Program-made: the position numbers and the translations under genes
In this document: in pieces, positions 10,389 through 18,141 of the stretch
Position numbering within the stretch: position 1 is the stretch's first letter
Layout: every line of letters begins with the position of its first letter
Notes under the pieces: model-generated
Databases searched by the model: none
Told to the model about the DNA's origin: nothing
The model's input: the letters and a program-made list of their open reading frames with translations, nothing else
Assembly: GCA_031277035.1 (NCBI GenBank)
Contig: JAISLY010000022.1
Coordinates: forward strand, 1-64,000
Origin: Coriobacteriales bacterium
Lineage (GTDB): Bacteria; Actinomycetota; Coriobacteriia; Coriobacteriales; UBA8131
DNA: 64,000 nt
Direction of reading: 5' to 3'

Positions 10389-10446
10389 CGTGGCTGACAG
10401 GATTGGGAAGAAAGGCGTTTCGACAAGGATGAAATGAGACAGAAAG

Positions 10447-12498
10447 GTGAGCAACATGGATGAGGGGAAAACAGTTGAAATGAAAAAGGATGCGAATGAA
10501 GAGGCGGCATCGGAGCGCCTTGAGGAGAGCGCTGAAGAGGCGCGTGAAGAAGCCGTGAAGGGAAGCAAGAGGCCCCGCAGGCACCTGCCCTACGTCATCG
10601 CAGCGGTGGTGGCAGTAGTGGCAGTGGCAGGCATTGCCGTCGGCCTCATCGGCGCTGGACAGCCCAGCGACAGACAGCCCGAGGCCGGACAGGGCAGCGA
10701 GGCTGACCGGGAACGCACCGAACCATTCGCCGAAGTTTATGAAACCGCCGATGGTGTCCAAATTATCGCCGAACAGCGAGCTGACGGTAGCTATCAGGGC
10801 CGGATTGTCGGTCTAGCGCCGAACGGCACCAATCAATATGTTTTGTCACGCAATATGACGGCCGAACCGGTGGGACTCATTGCCAAATCCGCCCTGACTG
10901 GTGACGATATCAATCAGGTTCGTTTTGATGCCCCGGCCCCGATTACACACGCCGTCTATCGCCCGAACCAGGATTTTGGACTAGTGTCCCAGGCCGGCTA
11001 TTCCGCAGAGGAGTCGCGGGCCATTGCCGAGGAAATGTTTGAACGGACCAATGCCTATCGCGCCGAACAGGGTTTGGAACCATATATTTGGGATGAGTTG
11101 TTATACCAGTTTGCGCAGCTACGGGCCAGCCAGTTAGAGCAGTCATATTCGCACAATTTACCTAACGGGCATGATAACGAAGAGCTACTCACTGATTTTT
11201 CCCTGACAAGGGATACAGGTTTCGGTGAAATTATCACAATGGGTGCTTCCACACCGGAAAGTGCCGTTAATGCTTGGATCGATAGCAAAGGGCACCGAGC
11301 GCATATGTTAAGCAGATACCAATACGCCGGAATGGCCGTTTACATTGGCGAGAACGGACGCAAGTACTATGTGGAAGTTTTCTACGGTTGGGAATCAACG
11401 CCCGGCTTTGAGCGGCTCCACGTCCCCCCACCCTCCGAAACCGGTAAACCCCCGGCCTATCTCACCAATCCCACGGCCCCCGAAACCACCCCACCCGCAG
11501 AAGAGGTCGAGGACAACGAGGACGACATCCCCGTGTACGAGGTGCCAAACATCAGTGTGGGCGAGGACGGGGTGCCGATTGTCGAAGTACCGGGCGGCGT
11601 CACTATCGGTGAGGATGGTTTGCCGACCATTAAGGCGGACCCAGCCGCACCGGACGAGAGTCAACCAACCCCAGACGAGCATTCCGACAATCCAAATGCC
11701 GACAGTCCAGAATCAATAGAGATCGACGGTATCGTCGATGACCCGGACGACCCGTTTGACTTTCCCGAGGACTCGACCATTGGTGTTGATGATAAGCTCG
11801 CAGACACGCCCATCGAAGTGCCGGTCGATGTCTATTATAAGGGCGTAATCTATGCCCCTGTCATCGGCGATACGAACGAGGTCGTTGGTCGCATAGTCGC
11901 CGACGTCGTGGCACCACGCGTGTCGGGCGACAACCCCTTTGCCCAGCCCATTTTAACCGAGATTGGCGGCCATCCGGTGAACGGTATTTCCAGCGAGTTA
12001 CTGGATAGTTTGCGTAGTGATATTCAGGCCTACATCGACAGCGGCGATTATGACAATGCCGCCACCCTGGCGGCCCAGCTGTCCGATTGGGCAGCTCCCG
12101 TCGATGCGGTTGCAGCCGAAGAATTAACCGAACTAAAAACCGCCGCCGAGGCCGCCAAGGCCGAGGAATCAACCGAGGCCGACGCGCCAGCCAGTCCCGG
12201 GCAGGATAACCAGCCGGCCGCGCCGCAACAGCCTGGTCAGCCGGAGACCCCGGCGCCTGAGGCACCCGCCCAACCTGAGGATGTAAAAGTCGAAATTCCG
12301 GGCTTGTATTTAAACTATACAGAAGCTGAAGCTATCAATATAATGAATGCGCTCGGTTTCCGGGTGGAAGTGTATTATGAATATCATGACATTGTTCCGT
12401 ATGGTTATATTTGTGATCAATCACCTGATGCGGGTGGTCGCTGGGATCCGCAACTGGCAATAATCCAGCTATATGTGTCATTAGGTCCACGTCCGTAG
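10447..12498 (+). CDS. CAP/SCP-domain surface protein with N-terminal TM anchor and C-terminal PASTA-like domain
   Basis: CAP signatures FERTNAYRAEQGLEPY...SYSHNLPNG...GHRAHMLSRYQYAGMAVY; C-terminal VEIPGLYLNYTEAEAINIMNALGFRVEV...QSPDAGGRWDPQLAIIQLYVS resembles PASTA; Pro/Glu-rich linkers. Confidence 0.88.
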   Translation: MSNMDEGKTVEMKKDANEEAASERLEESAEEAREEAVKGSKRPRRHLPYVIAAVVAVVAVAGIAVGLIGAGQPSDRQPEAGQGSEADRERTEPFAEVYETADGVQIIAEQRADGSYQGRIVGLAPNGTNQYVLSRNMTAEPVGLIAKSALTGDDINQVRFDAPAPITHAVYRPNQDFGLVSQAGYSAEESRAIAEEMFERTNAYRAEQGLEPYIWDELLYQFAQLRASQLEQSYSHNLPNGHDNEELLTDFSLTRDTGFGEIITMGASTPESAVNAWIDSKGHRAHMLSRYQYAGMAVYIGENGRKYYVEVFYGWESTPGFERLHVPPPSETGKPPAYLTNPTAPETTPPAEEVEDNEDDIPVYEVPNISVGEDGVPIVEVPGGVTIGEDGLPTIKADPAAPDESQPTPDEHSDNPNADSPESIEIDGIVDDPDDPFDFPEDSTIGVDDKLADTPIEVPVDVYYKGVIYAPVIGDTNEVVGRIVADVVAPRVSGDNPFAQPILTEIGGHPVNGISSELLDSLRSDIQAYIDSGDYDNAATLAAQLSDWAAPVDAVAAEELTELKTAAEAAKAEESTEADAPASPGQDNQPAAPQQPGQPETPAPEAPAQPEDVKVEIPGLYLNYTEAEAINIMNALGFRVEVYYEYHDIVPYGYICDQSPDAGGRWDPQLAIIQLYVSLGPRP

Positions 12499-12539
12499 GG
12501 TTTGGGCAGACCGAAAGAGATTGACAAAATGGAGAAGAC

Positions 12540-12570
12540 AAAATGGGGACGGTTCATGCGTCCCCATTTT
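12540..12570. repeat. REP-like hairpin 1 (also plausible terminator of the CAP-domain gene)
   Basis: Perfect 12-bp stem AAAATGGGGACG / loop GTTCATG / CGTCCCCATTTT. Confidence 0.85.
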
Positions 12571-12652
12571 TACGCCCCGCCAGCTGCTCGGCCAGCTGCC
12601 CCCACCTCTCGCTTCTCCGCCCACGCGCCCCAATCCTCTCGGCCTTCATAAA

Positions 12653-12675
12653 GAGGGACGCACGAACCATCCCTC
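12653..12675. repeat. REP-like hairpin 2
   Basis: GAGGGACGCACGAACCATCCCTC, same core as the other copies. Confidence 0.65.
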
Positions 12676-12712
12676 CGTGCCCTTTCCCTCACCTTGCCGG
12701 CAGCCTGAATTT

Positions 12713-12748
12713 TTACTACAATGTATAACGTTGTTAAGTATTGTAGAA
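12713..12748. promoter_or_regulatory. putative operator of TA module 1 (imperfect palindrome)
   Basis: CTACAAT-N17-ATTGTAG directly upstream of the antitoxin gene. Confidence 0.5.
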
Positions 12749-12759
12749 AGGACAATGCC

Positions 12760-12984
12760 GTGCCCACCGCCGCAATCCGCCTCAGCGAAGAGGAGAGCCA
12801 GCTGATCAAGCACTACGCCCGCAGCCGCAGGCGCTCGGTCTCTGACGTGATTAGACTTGCCATCCTTGACCAGATTGAAGACCAGTACGACCTCGAGCTC
12901 TATCGTCAGGCAAAAGCCGAGTTTGATGCCGACCAAACGACTGTCTCACACCAGGAGATGTTGGCGCGCCATGGCCTCAGCTGA
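12760..12984 (+). CDS. RelB/DUF6290-like antitoxin
   Basis: VPTAAIRLSEEESQLIKHYARSRRRSVSDVIRLAILDQIEDQYDLELY, ribbon-helix-helix-like; GTG start with AAAGGA RBS; overlaps the downstream toxin gene. Confidence 0.82.
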   Translation: MPTAAIRLSEEESQLIKHYARSRRRSVSDVIRLAILDQIEDQYDLELYRQAKAEFDADQTTVSHQEMLARHGLS

Positions 12985-13252
12985 AGGGGCCTTTAAGGTT
13001 GAGTATTCGCGCAAGGCCGCAAAAGCACTGGGCAAGCTGGATGCCAGGGACAGGGCGGCTATCCTCGCGTGGGTGAGTAAGAACCTCGAGGGTTGTGACG
13101 ACCCTCGCGCCCAGGGCAAACCGCTTGCTGCTGGCTTCAAAGGTCAGTGGCGCTATCGAGTTGGCGACTATCGCCTGATTGCCGAGATTGTAGATAACAG
13201 GGTCGTTATCATTGTATTGGCCATTGGGCACCGCAAGGACATCTACCGATAG
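12971..13252 (+). CDS. RelE/ParE family toxin
   Basis: FKVEYSRKAAKALGKLDARDRAAILAWV...GKPLAAGFKGQWRYRVGDYRLIAEI...IGHRKDIYR, canonical RelE family. Confidence 0.92.
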   Translation: MASAEGAFKVEYSRKAAKALGKLDARDRAAILAWVSKNLEGCDDPRAQGKPLAAGFKGQWRYRVGDYRLIAEIVDNRVVIIVLAIGHRKDIYR

Positions 13253-13282
13253 AACTTCACGGTCAAAAGGGCAGAAGATGAC

Positions 13283-13324
13283 GGGACAGAAATAGGGACA
13301 CATGAACCGTCCCCCTTCTGTCCC
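13283..13324. repeat. REP-like nested hairpin 3
   Basis: Outer GGGACAGAA/TTCTGTCCC, inner GGGAC-ACATGAACC-GTCCC. Confidence 0.8.
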
Positions 13325-13357
13325 GGAACAACGCGAGTTATCAGAGACAGGCTGAGG
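13301..13357. repeat. 57-bp direct repeat, copy A
   Basis: catgaaccgtcccccttctgtcccggaacaacgcgagttatcagagacaggctgagg, identical to 16466-16522. Confidence 0.95.
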
Positions 13358-13555
13358 AGCAGGGAGGCGCGCAATCTGCTACAATCGTATCCGGCATGCC
13401 ACCTGATGCCTGAGAAGCGAGGGGATTCGATTCATGCAAACCGCGCATAAGACTGCAAGCCCGGGTACGGCCACACTTGCCGCACCTTTGCGCATACGCG
13501 CCTTGTGCGCTGCCTTTGCTGCGCCCTTCTTGAGCGCTTCCTGCTACAAAAATAT
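13351..13555 (+). repeat. copy 2 of the ~200-bp leader module
   Basis: Aligns with 10091-10290, including the short ORF. Confidence 0.9.
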
Positions 13556-13601
13556 TTTAAGCTTTACGGCTTTAAGCGGGATAGAGGCAAAGGAGAATTG
13601 A
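13434..13601 (+). other. second leader ORF (55 aa), ends 3 nt before the next start codon
   Basis: MQTAHKTASPGTATLAAPLRIRALCAAFAAPFLSASCYKNILSFTALSGIEAKEN; colinear with the 10176 ORF; RBS AGGAG lies within its last codons. Confidence 0.5.
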
Positions 13602-13604
13602 ATC

Positions 13605-14321
13605 ATGGAGCAGGCGGCGAGAAGGAGATTGGCAATCGTTCTGGCGGGAGTGCTTACGATTTGGCTTGTAACCGGACTTCTTGGTTGCGACGGTGCGAAC
13701 TCCATGTCAACGACGGGAGATGAGAGCAACCAAGGTAAAGAGCAGACGACTGCCGAACAGAATCAACCAAATGCGGTGCAAGCGCCTGATTCTCAGTCTG
13801 ATTCGATGACGCTTAACATTGCCAATAGTTACGAGATTGACATTACAGGGGAATGGGGCGAGATGTGGGCAACTTGGCAAGATGAAAATGGAGAAGTGCG
13901 AGACGACCTTCATCCTGATGGAAGTGTAGCCTATACGAAGGTGAGACTCACCAGCGTGGACGGCACTTATTTGATTGACTTTGTCGGCGGCAATTCGAAT
14001 ACCCCATATTCTGCGGATGAGTTGGCCGGTAATTTTCAAGATTCCGGGGGCACTGTATATCAGGTTACTCTCGGGGAAGCTTCAGGCTGGATGCGTTATG
14101 GCCCGGTTGGCGCTGTTGACGATTCTGGCGACGGGCGACCTCTATTAGTTAATTTCATGTTCGGCTCCCTCAATGCTTCTGACTTTGGAGGCGTTGTAGA
14201 TGTAATGCTTGAATCAAGTGTTTATGAAAACCCTGATTTCGATGCAAGAGATGCTTGGAACGATGCCACAGTGCAGCAGATACTCAACAGCATAAGGAGA
14301 CCCAAAGAGATGATCCAATGA
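13605..14321 (+). CDS. putative lipoprotein, unknown function
   Basis: Signal peptide with lipobox VTGLLGC; low-complexity Gln/Asn-rich linker. Confidence 0.75.
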   Translation: MEQAARRRLAIVLAGVLTIWLVTGLLGCDGANSMSTTGDESNQGKEQTTAEQNQPNAVQAPDSQSDSMTLNIANSYEIDITGEWGEMWATWQDENGEVRDDLHPDGSVAYTKVRLTSVDGTYLIDFVGGNSNTPYSADELAGNFQDSGGTVYQVTLGEASGWMRYGPVGAVDDSGDGRPLLVNFMFGSLNASDFGGVVDVMLESSVYENPDFDARDAWNDATVQQILNSIRRPKEMIQ

Positions 14322-14492
14322 ATATTTCTTTGTCTACTTTACCCTTGTCCCCAAGCTGTGAACGCCCATGAAGGCCTCGCAGCAGCTTTCTGTTACAGGC
14401 GCGCAAGGGCAAAGATTGCCAGATTGTGCCTCTTGCACTTTGCGCAGTTTTGGCATAGTTTCTATAAAGTTATAAAAGGAGAATTCATCATT

Positions 14493-15029
14493 ATGGAAAA
14501 ACAGCAATCAACCAATAACGAAAACCAAAAAGATACAAAAAAGAACAACGATCCGATAGCGGCAAGGTTAATGCTGGCAGGAGCATTGGTATTTGGTGGA
14601 GCGAGCCTGGCTGGTTGTAGTGATAGCAACGCCAATGCGCAACCAGGTGGCACAGACACACCAGCAGCACAACCAGGCAACCCAGTTGACCCGACAGAAC
14701 CAGCCAATAACCCAGCTGATCCGACTACGCAGCCAGACGACCCAAACAAACAGGATAATCAGGGTGGTGATACTGATGACACAGCGGCAGATTTACCGGC
14801 AGATTGGGAAACATGGGGCGTATCCAAAGAAGTGGCCATTGCACGTTGGAATTATATCCAGAGCCAAGCCCGCAAATTACAGGAGCAATATCCCGGATCA
14901 ATGATCCACAGAACAGGGGTTTTAGACGACGACGTTAATAAGTGGGAGGTTGTTGTTAAATTGCCGAACGGTGAAATTGAGGGTGGTATTGGAGACTTCC
15001 CGATTGCCCACAAACCACCACTGTATTAA
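14493..15029 (+). CDS. putative lipoprotein, unknown function (lipoprotein A of inverted pair)
   Basis: Lys-rich N-terminus, hydrophobic segment, lipobox SLAGC, Pro/Asp/Asn-rich linker; RBS AAAGGAG. Confidence 0.75.
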   Translation: MEKQQSTNNENQKDTKKNNDPIAARLMLAGALVFGGASLAGCSDSNANAQPGGTDTPAAQPGNPVDPTEPANNPADPTTQPDDPNKQDNQGGDTDDTAADLPADWETWGVSKEVAIARWNYIQSQARKLQEQYPGSMIHRTGVLDDDVNKWEVVVKLPNGEIEGGIGDFPIAHKPPLY

Positions 15030-15137
15030 ATTATCGCTTGCCTTTTCCAACCAACTTGTGCTAAACCAGTTCAGATGTAACTAACCTATGAAATGCATGG
15101 GGCTATAATTTAGAACAGAGTAACTACCCAGAGATAA

Positions 15138-15473
15138 AAGACTAATCCCAAAGACATAGCTAAACAGGAACATAGCATCAAAGAGCCGGCCTGGAAAGCC
15201 AATTTAGAGGCCAAACGCCAGGCTGCAATTGCTGCTAAGAATAACAAGAATAACAGTTTCCTGGCTCGTCACAAGAAAGGCGCAATTGGTTGGTTAGTTG
15301 GCATTGTCATTGCCGGTGGTATGTCCATATTCATGTTACCAGCCATTGCTATTGCAGAGTTTGGGCAGATTGCTAATTGGTTAAAGAATACTACACAGAC
15401 AGTGCACGAGCTGGCGACGGGGGCACGGACAATGCGGAATGTGACGCGATCTATGGTGGGTGTTATAGTATGA
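15138..15473 (+). pseudogene. truncated membrane-protein remnant with no usable start codon
   Basis: Open frame ...KQEHSIKEPAWKANLEAKRQAAIAAKNNKNNSFLARHKKGAIGWLVGIVIAGGMSIFMLPAIAIAEFGQIANWLKNTTQTVHELATGARTMRNVTRSMVGVIV* with no ATG/GTG/TTG near its 5' end. Confidence 0.5.
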
Positions 15474-15563
15474 GGAGGTTAGAGGTTAGGGGAAAAGCTT
15501 ATATATAAAGCCATCGATTACTTGTTAAGATGCATGCAAGAATTGTGAGCAAGAGATATATTC

Positions 15564-16067
15564 TTATGTGTTCTGGTTATCATTCCCGTACACTTGCCCG
15601 TTTTGGTCTTTATAAATAATTACAAAACCGTCAGGGGTGTCCTCATGGAATATATATATATTTACTATTTCCTTTGCTACACCCTCCTCTAAAAATTGTT
15701 GCGCTAGCCTAACAGCCTTGTCACGCACGTCTGCAAACCCCGGATGATCTGGATTTTTGTTGATTGGTTCTGGTATGCCTGCTGGTAAACCTGATGTTTC
15801 TGGCCCATCTGGCGTACTGCCCTCGGCCTTTGGTTGGGTTGGATTGTTAGCTTGCTCTGCCGGGTCAATTGACGGTGTTTCTCCGGTATCTGGTGGTAAT
15901 GGTGGTTGTTCTGCGGTTGGTCGGTCTATTGGTTCTGGGGCGCAACCTGGTAAGCCTAAAATACCTACTGCTGCTGCCGTACCAGCTAATGCAAATTTTA
16001 CGCGTAATGGTACTTTCTTTTTATTCTTGTCGTCCTTTTTGGTAACTGTGTTATCGGGCTTTTCCAT
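15564..16067 (-). CDS. putative lipoprotein, unknown function (lipoprotein B of inverted pair)
   Basis: MEKPDNTVTKKDDKNKKKVPLRVKFALAGTAAAVGILGLPGC lipobox; shares its 5' UTR with the gene at 14493. Confidence 0.75.
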   Translation of the reverse strand: MEKPDNTVTKKDDKNKKKVPLRVKFALAGTAAAVGILGLPGCAPEPIDRPTAEQPPLPPDTGETPSIDPAEQANNPTQPKAEGSTPDGPETSGLPAGIPEPINKNPDHPGFADVRDKAVRLAQQFLEEGVAKEIVNIYIFHEDTPDGFVIIYKDQNGQVYGNDNQNT

Positions 16068-16145
16068 AATGATGAATTCTCCTTTCATAACTTTATAGAA
16101 GTGTAGTTCAATTCGGTTGGCCTTGGGTTCTTTATCCTGCTCGCA

Positions 16146-16358
16146 TCAATCCCTGAACCTCTTGATCAGTTCCGCAGAATCCTCGTCTATGCGAAACCGC
16201 CTACGGCTCCGTATTCTGCTGCCCCTGTCGGGAGAGAGACTTTTTCCGTCAAATGCGCCAGACCGCGAAAGCCTAATCTGCCTTGCGTAAAGCTCTATCT
16301 TGTAGACATCGGCAGTAGGCATACGCCCAATCTCATCCAATAACGTCGCATCTGCCAT
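16146..16358 (-). CDS. small hypothetical protein (possible orphan antitoxin)
   Basis: 70-aa ORF next to the TA-rich block; no recognised motif. Confidence 0.35.
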   Translation of the reverse strand: MADATLLDEIGRMPTADVYKIELYARQIRLSRSGAFDGKSLSPDRGSRIRSRRRFRIDEDSAELIKRFRD

Positions 16359-16457
16359 CTCACACCTCGTCTCGCCTCTCGATGGTAGACGAACAGTATA
16401 GCATCAGCGTCAACAAAAAACATGGCTCACGGCGCCATGTAGATAGTGAACAATAAA

Positions 16458-16497
16458 GAGGGACGCATGAACCGTCCCCCTTCTGTCCCGGAACAAC
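16458..16497. repeat. REP-like hairpin 4
   Basis: GAGGGACGCATGAACCGTCCCCCTTCTGTCCC, same core as 13283-13324. Confidence 0.75.
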
Positions 16498-16522
16498 GCG
16501 AGTTATCAGAGACAGGCTGAGG
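16466..16522. repeat. 57-bp direct repeat, copy B
   Basis: Identical to 13301-13357. Confidence 0.95.
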
Positions 16523-16544
16523 GACATTCTCGCACTATAAAAAG

Positions 16545-16604
16545 TTCAACCCCCGTCGAAACGGGGGCGGTGTCCTCGCTGGGAAGCGAGGTCTTTGTAG
16601 AAAC
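16545..16604. other. twin tetraloop hairpin motif (possible structured RNA or element end)
   Basis: CCCCCGT-CGAA-ACGGGGG, then cggtgt, then CCTCGCT-GGGA-AGCGAGG. Confidence 0.6.
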
Positions 16605-16728
16605 ATGGCAACACGAAAAGAAGCGGGCGGTCAAACGGCGGGGGTGCCTCAAGACGGCTGACGTTTGCGTCGTTTGCGTCGCCTTGCCCAGTCTAAGGAT
16701 GCTCGAAACCCTGTGAGGTCGGTCCTGC

Positions 16729-17133
16729 TCAATCCAAAGGAGAAACGTCTAAGCCTATAGACTGGCAGGCCGCCCTCTGCCTGTTGTCAAAAGTCAGGAC
16801 AGTCTTGACCGCAAGCTGCCTCGCGGTAGCGATGTGTATCGCATCCAATGTGCGCAAAAAGGACGCCGTTTGAGGGATTTCCAGCTCTATCGCACCGTGG
16901 ATAATCGTTTCATCGATGTCGATAAAGGTCAGCTGCCTGTTGATAAACGTACTGACTTTGGGATCAATGCCCCTGTTAGCGATAGCCCTTGCCATCTCAA
17001 TTTTGGTAATGACAGAGGTTTGAATCTGCTCTTCCGATGCTATAACCCGGTCGAGTTCTGTCCTGGCTCTGTCGGAACTCGATTCGGTCGAAATGGCACT
17101 CAGGAGAAACGAGGTATCGGCGTAAACAGCCAT
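16729..17133 (-). CDS. VapC-like PIN-domain toxin
   Basis: MAVYADTSFLLSAI...KIEMARAI...LRTLDAIHIATA...VLTFDNRQRAACQSIGL, PIN acidic residues present; start chosen at 17133. Confidence 0.9.
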   Translation of the reverse strand: MAVYADTSFLLSAISTESSSDRARTELDRVIASEEQIQTSVITKIEMARAIANRGIDPKVSTFINRQLTFIDIDETIIHGAIELEIPQTASFLRTLDAIHIATARQLAVKTVLTFDNRQRAACQSIGLDVSPLD

Positions 17134-17140
17134 CCATATC

Positions 17141-17362
17141 CTAACTACGGGTTTCATCCAGTAGTTCGGCGACCGGTTTCCCAAAATCGTACCTTGGTAA
17201 ATCAGCAAAACGCTCGTAGTGCTTCGCCTGGTCTTTTGGGGTAAGCCGCACGACAAGACCCCTGAAGGACTCAGGGATGGTAAGATATTTGGCAAGTTCG
17301 TCGGCCTGGTATTCTATGGGAGCCTTGGCTGCATAACCCATGCCTATCACTTCCTGTCGCAT
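17141..17362 (-). CDS. VapB-like antitoxin
   Basis: 73-aa ORF 7 nt upstream of the PIN toxin; includes LAKYLTIPESFRGLVVRLTPKDQAKHYERFADLPRYDFGKPVAELLDETR. Confidence 0.7.
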   Translation of the reverse strand: MRQEVIGMGYAAKAPIEYQADELAKYLTIPESFRGLVVRLTPKDQAKHYERFADLPRYDFGKPVAELLDETRS

Positions 17363-17442
17363 TGGCGTTCTTGTCCTTGCACCAACATTCCGTCAATAAT
17401 AGCAAAGGAGCATCGAGCAGACAAGCAGCCAGTGGGACAAAA

Positions 17443-17470
17443 TGGGGACACATGAACCGTCCCTCCGTGC
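17443..17470. repeat. REP-like hairpin 5
   Basis: GGGACACATGAACCGTCCCTCCGTGCCC, same core. Confidence 0.7.
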
Positions 17471-17505
17471 CCGTTGGTGCCCGCGCCCGTGTGCGAGCTG
17501 TCGCG

Positions 17506-17772
17506 TCATGAATAAATCTTACTGCGGTGCCCAATCTTGATGGCAATCACGATGCAGGCATCATCGTTAATCTCGCAGATGACGCGATAGTCGCCTACGC
17601 GATAGCGCCAGTAGCCGGAAAGATCCTTCGTCAGGCTTTTCCCTGTCCTTCTCGGATTGCTGCTGCCGTCAACGTTTTTTGTGAGCCAGACATCGATGTA
17701 GCGCTGCACCGAGGCATCGAGCTTTTTGAACTGCCTGAGCGCGGCCTTGTGCCACTTCAGCTGGTACGTCAT
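17506..17772 (-). CDS. RelE/ParE family toxin
   Basis: MTYQLKWHKAALRQFKKLDASVQRYIDVWL...GKSLTKDLSGYWRYRVGDYRVICEI...IGHRSKIYS. Confidence 0.93.
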   Translation of the reverse strand: MTYQLKWHKAALRQFKKLDASVQRYIDVWLTKNVDGSSNPRRTGKSLTKDLSGYWRYRVGDYRVICEINDDACIVIAIKIGHRSKIYS

Positions 17773-18017
17773 CGCAGGCCGAGTTCCCGCATCGCGTCCT
17801 CATGGTCGATGAGTTCCAGGCTGTCAGCGGTCTTGGCCTGCTCGTATTCCCTGACGGCTTGAACATCCTCCCAGTCCTCGATCTGCTGCCACATCGCTTC
17901 CAGGGCAAAGCTGGAAATCGTCTTGCCCTGGAAACGCGCAAAATCGCTGATGCGACGGTACTCGTCCTCGCTGGTGCGGATATTAAGATGTCTCGTCTTG
18001 GCTGCCGAACTTGACAT
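17769..18017 (-). CDS. RelB/DUF6290-like antitoxin
   Basis: TRHLNIRTSEDEYRRISDFARFQGKTISSFALEAMWQQIEDWEDVQAVREYE; 4-nt ATGA overlap with the toxin gene. Confidence 0.88.
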   Translation of the reverse strand: MSSSAAKTRHLNIRTSEDEYRRISDFARFQGKTISSFALEAMWQQIEDWEDVQAVREYEQAKTADSLELIDHEDAMRELGLR

Positions 18018-18035
18018 TATGGCCTCCTGGATGGT

Positions 18036-18056
18036 GTAACACGTTGTTGTTACAAT
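18036..18056. promoter_or_regulatory. putative autoregulatory operator of TA module 2
   Basis: TGTAACA-acaacg-TGTTACA (minus-strand reading), inverted repeat just upstream of the antitoxin gene. Confidence 0.6.
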
Positions 18057-18141
18057 CGATAGAGGTCATCTTACGCTCGAAAGCCAGCCGCTGTCAACTT
18101 ATTCGCCTTATGCGTCAAATTGACAGTTCTCTCCTCAACAA

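Noticed and set aside
16545-16604. Possible CRISPR repeat (GTTCAACCCCCGTCGAAACGGGGGC)
   Set aside because: Only one copy, no spacer-repeat periodicity and no cas genes; treated as a twin-hairpin motif instead.
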